Part shown: positions 57,710 through 64,000 of the stretch, in pieces
Numbering within the stretch: position 1 is the stretch's first letter
Layout of the letters: each line of letters starts with the position of its first letter
Program-made: the position numbers and the translations under genes
Source of the DNA: Methylobacterium sp. J-076
GTDB lineage: Bacteria; Pseudomonadota; Alphaproteobacteria; Rhizobiales; Beijerinckiaceae
Direction: 5' to 3'
Length of the DNA: 64,000 bases
Assembly (NCBI RefSeq): GCF_022829405.1
Contig: NZ_JAKSXW010000090.1
Coordinates: 1 to 64,000, forward strand
Notes under the pieces: generated by a model
The model's input: the letters and a program-made list of their open reading frames with translations, nothing else
Told to the model about the DNA's origin: nothing
Databases searched by the model: none

Positions 57710-60700
57710 GTGCTCACCTACCTGACCGGACGGCTCGCCACGCCGGCGCTGGCGCTGGCGCGGCACTACATGCAGGTGACGCTGCCTCCCGATCTCAGGG
57801 CGGTCGCCGCCTACTATGGCTGGGCGCACGATCTCGACACCGGACCGGATGCCGGCCGTCCGGCGCCCCGGCTGCGGGCGGATCTCGATCCCCGCTTGGC
57901 ACAACTCCTCGGCTTGGATCCGGTCACTCTGCTCGACCTAGAGACCATCGCCAACCTACTCGCCGGGCACCGCGCCGACGGCCGGCCGATACCGGGCAAG
58001 CGAGTCCAAGCCGGGGAGCGCCTGACTTTCATCGACCTTTGCTGGAGCGCGGACAAATCCGTGTCGATCGCCTGGGCGCTCGCCAGAACTCCTGCGGAAG
58101 CGGCGGTGATCGCGCTCGCCATCCGTGAAGCGGTTCACGAGACGATGGTTCGTATGGTCGCCCCCCTGATCGGACGGGCACGCCGAGGCAAGGCCGGAAG
58201 CGCCGGCTCCGAGACTGGCTCGATCGCTTGGATTGCATTTGATCACTGGACTAGCCGGCCGACCCCTGGCGCTGCAGGGGATGCCCAGCTTCATGTCCAC
58301 TGCCCCGTCCTGAACGTCGTCAGAACCACGGATGGTCACGTCGGCGGCCTCGACCTGCAACGGCTGAATGGACGCGTCCACGAACTCGGTGCCATTTTCC
58401 AGGCCAACCTCGCGCGGAACCTGCGTCGCGCCGGGATCGCGGTCGCGCTCGATCCCACGCTCGGCTGTGCCCGGATCACCGCGATCCCGGACGCCGTGCG
58501 CTCCGCCTTCGCCAAGCGCACTATGATCGGCACGACCGCCGCCTATGCTCAGGCGGGCGAGCTGGGCCTCGATTGGGACGACCTCGAGGAGCGCTCCCGC
58601 ATCGCCCTGCTGAAACAGGGTGTGCAGGGCGATCCGCGCGCGGCCAAGCGGGACGACCTCGGCGATCGTGTGAGCTGGCAGGCCGAAGCGGCGAGCCTGG
58701 GCTACCGGCATCTCGGCGTGCTCGGCACGGAGCCTGTACAACCGATGCCGACCCGAGAGCAACGCCTGGAGCGAGCCTATGCGGTCGCCCTCGACCTGCT
58801 TGAGCCGAAGCTGGAGAACGTGGCGGTCCTGCCGGAGAGCCAGGTACGGCTGGCCGCGGCGCGCTCGCTGATCGCCGCCGGGATCGAGGAAGTGGGCGAT
58901 GTCGAAGGGGTCCTCGAACTCATCCACACCCGTGGCGTCCGCCAGGAGGGCCGTATCGTCACGCTCTTGCCCGGAGCTCCTGGCCCTGACGCAGACGCGA
59001 CAGGCTGGCAGCGCGGGGCCCGATCCTACACCACCGGACTGCACATCGAGCGTGAAGGCGAGCTGATCGATCTCGTCCGCGAGGCGGCCGCGGAGCGGCG
59101 CGGGGCGCTCAGCGCGAAGGCGATCACCGCGGCGATATCGCGCTTGGGCCGGGACTTCTCCGGGACGGCGCACGGGCGCACGCAGCGCGAGGCGATGGAC
59201 CGGCTCGGGACCGGTGCGGCCTTCACCGCGGTGATCGGCGTGGCGGGCAGCGGCAAGACCACCCTGCTCCAGCCCCTGGTCGACGCCTACACCGCCGCAG
59301 GCGCCACCGTGTTCGGGACGTCGCTCGGATGGAAGCAGACGCGCGCGTTGACCGAAACCGGTATCCCGGCTGAGCGCTGTCTCGCCCTGGCCAAGCTGCT
59401 GGAGGATGGCGAGCGGGGCAAGATCGTCCTCGGGCCGGACACGGTCGTCGTCGTCGACGAACTCGGGCAGGTCGGCACCCGCGACCTGCTCCGGCTGATG
59501 CGGTTGCGCACCACCAACGGGAGGTTCCGGATCCTGGCGGTGGGGGACCCGCGCCAATGCTCCTCCGTGGCGGCCGGCCCGGTCATCGAGCTGCTCCGGG
59601 AGGCGTTGGGGTCGGAAGCGATCCCCGAAATCCTGACGACCGTTCGTCAGCGCGAGCAGGACGAGCGTGAGACGACTGGCATGTTCCGGCATGGGCGGGC
59701 GGCGGAAGCGCTGATGCGCAAGCGACGCGACGGAACTGCGCGGCTCGTGCCCGGCTCGCCCGCCGCGGTTGCTGAGTTGGTCGCCGACCTGTGGACCGAG
59801 CGGCACGCCGAGCACGCCGACGATCCGACCTACAGCCTGTCGGTGAGCGCCCCGACCAACGCCGATGCTCTGATGCTGGCGGGTGCGATCCGTGCCCGGA
59901 GGAGGAAGGCGGGAGAACTCGTCGGCCCGGATCACCTTGTCCAGGCGACCGACAACGTCGGACGCAAGTTCGAGGTCACCCTAGCCGTGGGCGACAGGGT
60001 TCGGCTGTTCGCACACACGCCGGCCCGGAGTTCCAGCGGGCAGACCTTGGAGATCGGGGTCAACGGCAGCGTGCTGGAGATCGAGACGATCGGGCCGGAG
60101 GGCGTACGCCTGCGCGACGCCGGCGGCCGCTCGGGGTCGGTGGCCTGGACGACGCTGCTCCATCCCGACGGCGATCCCGCCGAGCCTCGCTACCGGCTGG
60201 GATATGGTGACGTCCTAACGATCGACAGCATCCAGGGCGTGACGAGCGAGGAGAGCATCTTCGTGATGCCAAACGGCTCGGCACCCGTCGATGCTTTCCG
60301 TGGCTATACCGCGGCCAGCCGGCACCGGGCGCGAAGCTACCTGATCTGCGGTGAGACTGCGGAGCGCGTAGCGATCGCGGGCCGACGCCCGATCGGTGCC
60401 CGGCGCCCCGTGACCGACGACGAGATCTGGGACCGTGTGGCAGCCAACCTCTCACGCGAGCCTACGGTCGTGACGGCAACGGCCCTGGTCTCACGGGCGA
60501 GAGAGGTCGCTGCCGACGCTCGGCGGACGTTGCCTCTGGCGCTGGCACCCCTGGAAGCCTGCGCGCAGCGCGGCCTCACCCGGGTCAGCCTGAGACGCGG
60601 ATTCGCGCGCGGCCGGGAGGTCGCAGCGCTGACGGACTGGGCCGAGACGATCGCGGAGCCGATCGCCCGTCAAATCACCGACACGGCCGCGTTGGCGGAC

Positions 60701-61168
60701 GCGCTGCCCCACCGACAGGAGGGCGCTGTGTCCCGAAAGGCGACCGACGGGCCGGAGCCAGGTGGCTTCGTTCGCGGACGCATCCTGCGACGACTGGAGA
60801 TATGGGCGGAGGGAATCGGCGAACTGCTCGAGCGGCAATGCGCCGAGATCATGGGTTTGACGGCTGGTCTCTCCGACCCGGACCGCGATGTCATGGTGAA
60901 GCCGGGACGTCTCGCCCGGCAATTTGCCCGATGGCGGGAGATTGAGCGCCTCGACGGTTGGGGGCGCTCACTCACCGACTGGCTGGATTTGCAAGTCCGG
61001 ACGACCCGCGCAATCCTCACGGCGATCTCGGCGAAGTCCCTGAGCAAAGGGAGCGGCTCCGCCGCTGAACAGGCCCCTCGACCGATCGAGGTGGGAGAAA
61101 CGAGGCATCAGCGCAAGCAGGCGAGACGGCGTCGGGGGACGAAAGTGGACTCCGGATTAGAGATCTGA
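57710..61168 (+). CDS. MobF-family conjugative relaxase-helicase (TrwC/TraA-like)
   Basis: A 1152-residue relaxase that nicks oriT and unwinds the transferred strand. Catalytic tyrosine candidates lie at residues 4, 20, 35 and 36. The metal histidine motif lies near 172-202 (FDHWTSRPTPG then QLHVHCPVLN). The helicase has Walker A GVAGSGKT near 510, VVVVDELGQ near 580 and a motif SIQGVTSEES near 840. The C-terminal 200 residues are unrecognised. It starts at GTG 57710. It is full length and intact, so the element may still transfer if coupling and type IV secretion genes exist outside the window. Confidence 0.9.
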   Translation: MLTYLTGRLATPALALARHYMQVTLPPDLRAVAAYYGWAHDLDTGPDAGRPAPRLRADLDPRLAQLLGLDPVTLLDLETIANLLAGHRADGRPIPGKRVQAGERLTFIDLCWSADKSVSIAWALARTPAEAAVIALAIREAVHETMVRMVAPLIGRARRGKAGSAGSETGSIAWIAFDHWTSRPTPGAAGDAQLHVHCPVLNVVRTTDGHVGGLDLQRLNGRVHELGAIFQANLARNLRRAGIAVALDPTLGCARITAIPDAVRSAFAKRTMIGTTAAYAQAGELGLDWDDLEERSRIALLKQGVQGDPRAAKRDDLGDRVSWQAEAASLGYRHLGVLGTEPVQPMPTREQRLERAYAVALDLLEPKLENVAVLPESQVRLAAARSLIAAGIEEVGDVEGVLELIHTRGVRQEGRIVTLLPGAPGPDADATGWQRGARSYTTGLHIEREGELIDLVREAAAERRGALSAKAITAAISRLGRDFSGTAHGRTQREAMDRLGTGAAFTAVIGVAGSGKTTLLQPLVDAYTAAGATVFGTSLGWKQTRALTETGIPAERCLALAKLLEDGERGKIVLGPDTVVVVDELGQVGTRDLLRLMRLRTTNGRFRILAVGDPRQCSSVAAGPVIELLREALGSEAIPEILTTVRQREQDERETTGMFRHGRAAEALMRKRRDGTARLVPGSPAAVAELVADLWTERHAEHADDPTYSLSVSAPTNADALMLAGAIRARRRKAGELVGPDHLVQATDNVGRKFEVTLAVGDRVRLFAHTPARSSSGQTLEIGVNGSVLEIETIGPEGVRLRDAGGRSGSVAWTTLLHPDGDPAEPRYRLGYGDVLTIDSIQGVTSEESIFVMPNGSAPVDAFRGYTAASRHRARSYLICGETAERVAIAGRRPIGARRPVTDDEIWDRVAANLSREPTVVTATALVSRAREVAADARRTLPLALAPLEACAQRGLTRVSLRRGFARGREVAALTDWAETIAEPIARQITDTAALADALPHRQEGAVSRKATDGPEPGGFVRGRILRRLEIWAEGIGELLERQCAEIMGLTAGLSDPDRDVMVKPGRLARQFARWREIERLDGWGRSLTDWLDLQVRTTRAILTAISAKSLSKGSGSAAEQAPRPIEVGETRHQRKQARRRRGTKVDSGLEI

Positions 61169-61369
61169 TGGGGCCACGAGCCGCCGCTCGTCGCCCAATC
61201 TCGCGATGCTCGATTGGAGTGAGAAGGGGACCGGAAAGATAGGGGCGAAGGCACCTCCGCTGAAAACCCCGGGAAGAACGGGACGAAGACCTCAGGCAGC
61301 GCTCGAAGAGCACCCGCCTGATGTCGACGAGGCTCCTTCGATCCTCTCTCCAGATTACGGACACCCAAA

Positions 61370-62302
61370 ATGACAAATGATCACGTGCTCTCGGGCGCGA
61401 ACGAGCCCGGCCGCCCGCACGAGCCGCCAGGCTTGCAGGTTCGCGCCCGGGTCGAGCGTCCGCGCCGGAATAAGGACGGCCTCGTCCTCGAGCTTCAACC
61501 CGTCGATCCCGACCGTACCGGACGGCTTCACGCCTTCCTCTCCGGCGACCTCATCCGCCAGATTCAGGACGCGACCGGCATCCTGCTCGATCCCAGTGCC
61601 ATCTTGGGCGAACACGAACTCAAGCTGACCTTCGTGGCCGAGCCGCTGGGGAACCTCACCGCGGGGGTCGCCGGCTTCGTGCGCGACGCCTTCCTGACGG
61701 GATGGGCCGAGCAGGACGCTGTGGTTCGGGATGGCCTGGAAGCCGACTATTTGTGGGTCCGGCAGCACGACCTGCCGATCCCGCGCCGGCTCCGGCGGGT
61801 GTTCCTAATCGAGCCGGATGACGGCGCTCAGCACCCGCTGGTCAATGCCCTCGCCCATTGGTGGGATCAGGGCGCCATCGAGCTGATCCGACATCCGATC
61901 GCGTTCGAGCAGCCGGGCTCGGTCGCCGCGCTTCGGCATGCGTTCGATTGTGCGATCGATCAGTACGAGTGGGGTTCCCTGGACGTGGTGGTCGTGGACC
62001 CGGGCTGTGGGTTCGCGTTCCGCGAGCTGTCGGACGACGGGCTGATGCGTCAGGTCGCCGTTTTGCCGGTGCCGGTGATCACGCGCCGCGCGTCGTCGCC
62101 GACGCTGCTCGACGGCTTGGCCCACCGCTGTTTCGATCACCCGGACGAGATCCTGGCCTTCCTCGCCGGCATCCTCCGGCAGGAGCTGCGGATGGCCGAC
62201 CGGGCGCGGCTCGATGCGATCGCCGAACTGATCGAGGCGATCCCCAAGCCCACGCGCAAGGCGAAGACGCCGCACGGCAAGCCCGGGCCGCTGTTCGACT
62301 GA
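61370..62302 (+). CDS. XseA-like paralogue with degenerate core
   Basis: A 310-residue protein. It begins with an OB-fold-like stretch (LQVRARVERPRRNKDGLVLELQ), then a core resembling exonuclease VII large subunit (VFLIEPDDG ... SLDVVVVDPGCGFAFRELSDDGLMRQVAVLPVPVITRRASS). Where XseA has GRGGGS and GIGHE, this protein has DPGCGF and TRRAS, so catalysis is doubtful. It ends KPGPLFD. The 201-bp gap upstream holds no gene. Homology is inferred from motif order. Confidence 0.5.
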   Translation: MTNDHVLSGANEPGRPHEPPGLQVRARVERPRRNKDGLVLELQPVDPDRTGRLHAFLSGDLIRQIQDATGILLDPSAILGEHELKLTFVAEPLGNLTAGVAGFVRDAFLTGWAEQDAVVRDGLEADYLWVRQHDLPIPRRLRRVFLIEPDDGAQHPLVNALAHWWDQGAIELIRHPIAFEQPGSVAALRHAFDCAIDQYEWGSLDVVVVDPGCGFAFRELSDDGLMRQVAVLPVPVITRRASSPTLLDGLAHRCFDHPDEILAFLAGILRQELRMADRARLDAIAELIEAIPKPTRKAKTPHGKPGPLFD

Positions 62303-62379
62303 CGCCACCCTCGACGATCCGGCCGCCGGCATGCTGGCCGCCGGACCACTGCCCCATCCCGACCTAAGCGAAAGACACC

Positions 62380-63807
62380 ATGCGACACCACAGATTCTTC
62401 CGTACGACCCGTGGGGGGCCTGTACCCCCAGCTCACCCGGGGGATGTCCGTCCTGCCCCCATCCCGATGGACGATGCACAGTCGGCCCGGCCCGCCGACG
62501 AGGTCCGCGAGCTGCGCGACCTTCTTGGCTGGCTGCGCCAGCGCCTGCGTGGCGAGTACACGGTGCGGGCCAGCGTACTGACCGTCGAGCCTCACGGGTC
62601 CGACGGTCACCTGCTGCTGCTCGGCGAGGCCGATCCCGGCGGCGGCGGCGAGCCGCCCCGGCTCAAGGTTTGGCTCGCCGCGGCCGACTTCGCCGCCTTC
62701 CGGGATGCGATCGGCGAAGCCCTCGATCCAGCTGCCCTGGTGAACAGGCGGATCGTGGTTAGGCTGCAGACCAGCCTGCGCCAGCGCTACGGGCGCGGGG
62801 CTGGGGTGCAGGCCCGGGTCACCGCCGTGATCTCGGTCGACGCAGTGTCGATCGACGGCGAGATCGAGCGCGAGCGTACGCTCCAGCGCCTACGGCGCGA
62901 GGGGCGCCGCTTCGGCCCCGGGACATGGGTGGAGCAGGAGGATCCACGCCATGTTGTGCTGATCGCCGCCGAGTTCGGCGATGCCCGTCGCGACGTCGAG
63001 CACGTCCTGCGCCCGCTTGAGGAGAACGGCCTGATCCAGCTCCATAGGATCTGGGCGACGTTCGAGGGATCGTCGGCGGAGCGCTCGTTGAGCGAGGCGT
63101 TCGCCCGAGTGGGCGAGCTGCACCGCGATCACGGCCTGTCGGCGACCCTGGTATGCCGAGGGGGCGGTCCGGTCGAGGGGTTCCAGGCCCTCAACGCCTA
63201 CGCGACGGTGCGCGCGGCCACCAGGGTTCCGAACCTCGTCGCCGGACTCGGCCATGCCGGGACGCCGCTCACCGCCCTAGACGCGGTCGCGTCGCGATCG
63301 GAGCCGACCCCGACGGCCGCGGCGATGCTGGTGCGCCGACTCGTCGAGGCCACCGGTGTGCGGGCCGACCGCGCGCTCGCGGCGTTCGACGCCACCCTCG
63401 CGGAGGATCTCGAGGCGGCCGGGCGCATCGCCTTGGCGGAGGCCTTGCAGGGCTTCGCTGCGAGCCTGGGCGATCTCGCGGAGCTCGCCGATCGGCGGCT
63501 GCGACAGCTCAATCGGGGCGTGGAGCGCAGCCTGCTGACCGGCCTCGCCGCGGCAGCTGGCATGGCGACCGGCGCGACGGCCGAGATCGAGCCGTCCGCC
63601 CCTCCCGTCGAGGTGCTCGGCTTCGGCGACGGAGATGACGACGAGGACCCACCCTGGGAACCGGGGTGGGCGCTGGTGACGGCGGCCGACACCGGCCTCG
63701 TCATTGAGCGCTATCGAGAGCTTAAGTCCCACATGCCGCTATTCCTGCACTTCCGCGACGGGACGATCTTCGTCCGGGTCGTGCCGACCTTCGTCACCTA
63801 CAACTGA
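62380..63807 (+). CDS. Exonuclease VII large-subunit-like protein (XseA-like)
   Basis: A 475-residue protein. The N-terminal OB-like domain (GEYTVRASVLTVEPHGSDGHLLLLGE, VRLQTSLRQRYGRGAGVQARVTAV) precedes the nuclease core: VEQEDPRHVVLIAAEFGDARRDV, RGGGPVEGFQALN near 260 and GLGHAGTPLTALDAVASRSE then PTPTAAAMLV near 285-315. These line up with XseA motifs RGGGS-D-FN, GIGHE-D and TPTAAAE, with Ala in place of the Glu of GHE. A long C-terminal helical region follows. ExoVII degrades single-stranded DNA. An ATG at 62467 is an alternative start. A small XseB-like gene follows 22 bp later. Confidence 0.68.
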   Translation: MRHHRFFRTTRGGPVPPAHPGDVRPAPIPMDDAQSARPADEVRELRDLLGWLRQRLRGEYTVRASVLTVEPHGSDGHLLLLGEADPGGGGEPPRLKVWLAAADFAAFRDAIGEALDPAALVNRRIVVRLQTSLRQRYGRGAGVQARVTAVISVDAVSIDGEIERERTLQRLRREGRRFGPGTWVEQEDPRHVVLIAAEFGDARRDVEHVLRPLEENGLIQLHRIWATFEGSSAERSLSEAFARVGELHRDHGLSATLVCRGGGPVEGFQALNAYATVRAATRVPNLVAGLGHAGTPLTALDAVASRSEPTPTAAAMLVRRLVEATGVRADRALAAFDATLAEDLEAAGRIALAEALQGFAASLGDLAELADRRLRQLNRGVERSLLTGLAAAAGMATGATAEIEPSAPPVEVLGFGDGDDDEDPPWEPGWALVTAADTGLVIERYRELKSHMPLFLHFRDGTIFVRVVPTFVTYN

Positions 63808-63829
63808 TCATACATCGAGGAGTTAGACC

Positions 63830-64000
63830 ATGACCAAGACCCGCTCACCCGAGACGCCGAGCTTCCTGACGGCAGTCCGGCGCATCGAGGCGCTGACCCG
63901 GGAGATCCAGAAGGATGGCTTGGCAGCCTTCGAGAAGGCCGAGGCCGCCTATGTCGAGGTGCAGGACCTGCGCGCCGTGCTGAACGCCCGGATCGCTGAC
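63830..64000 (+). CDS. XseB-like small protein (cut by window end)
   Basis: 57 residues are visible from an ATG behind GAGGAG. The sequence SFLTAVRRIEALTREIQKDG then LAAFEKAEAAYVEVQDLRAVL resembles the SFEEAL-RLE-IV-RLE-GDL helical pattern of exonuclease VII small subunit. Position right after the XseA-like gene supports this. The C-terminus is outside the window. Confidence 0.5.
   Translation, partial: MTKTRSPETPSFLTAVRRIEALTREIQKDGLAAFEKAEAAYVEVQDLRAVLNARIAD

Overview
The window reads as DNA of a GC-rich alphaproteobacterium, most likely Methylobacterium or a close relative. This rests on the dense GC-rich coding, the FixK-type regulation of a cbb3 oxidase, the HWE kinase, the LOV protein and a NolX/HrpF-like type III secretion protein. 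It is an inference from gene content, not a database match. Most of the window (about 3.2-47 kb) is compact chromosomal-type sequence. Two stretches have visibly lower GC and look acquired: the first 3 kb and roughly 47.1-55 kb.

Layout. 1-3.1 kb: 3' part of a NolX/HrpF-like translocator or effector with 45-bp tandem repeats. 3.3-6.8 kb: a GGDEF/EAL protein and a HerA-type ATPase. 7.1-12.1 kb: a small His/Cys-rich protein plus CzcB- and CzcA-type heavy-metal efflux. 12.3-15.2 kb: diguanylate cyclase, Crp/Fnr regulator, MAPEG protein. 15.2-25.6 kb: a microaerobic cluster, ccoNOQP-ccoGHIS-hemN-ompW, with FixK/FNR-type boxes (TTGA-N6-TCAA) before ccoN, ccoG and ompW and a weaker one before hemN. 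ccoO carries an in-frame amber codon. 25.9-29.9 kb: a LOV photoreceptor overlapping a CheB-CheR-PAS-HWE kinase fusion. 30-35.1 kb: a flavoprotein, an amidohydrolase, and a divergent Lrp / alr-dadA alanine module. 35.2-46.9 kb: MFS transporters, HMG-CoA lyase plus class III CoA-transferase, LysR and GntR regulators, an amidohydrolase, uraD and hiuH of purine catabolism, and a DHDPS-family enzyme.

47-54.9 kb is an island. A 1.2-kb gene-poor leader is followed by two same-strand genes: a RES-domain protein (NAD-consuming family) and a 1365-residue protein with an N-terminal Cap4/DUF4297-like nuclease signature, a STAND-like P-loop NTPase and a long helical-repeat C-terminus. The pair has the architecture of an anti-phage abortive-infection system, and I know of no described system with this pairing. 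Behind it lie a decayed IS630 transposase, 23-bp repeats and a broken gene.

54.9-64 kb is a conjugation module: a traK/stbA-like to traM/stbC-like three-gene operon with a P-loop protein in the middle, a 450-bp gap with hairpins that could hold oriT, a small coiled-coil protein and a MobF (TrwC/TraA) relaxase-helicase. It continues with an unusual exonuclease VII-like set: a degenerate XseA-like paralogue, a fuller XseA-like protein, and an XseB-like small protein cut by the window edge. The defence pair therefore sits next to a mobile backbone that could have carried it.
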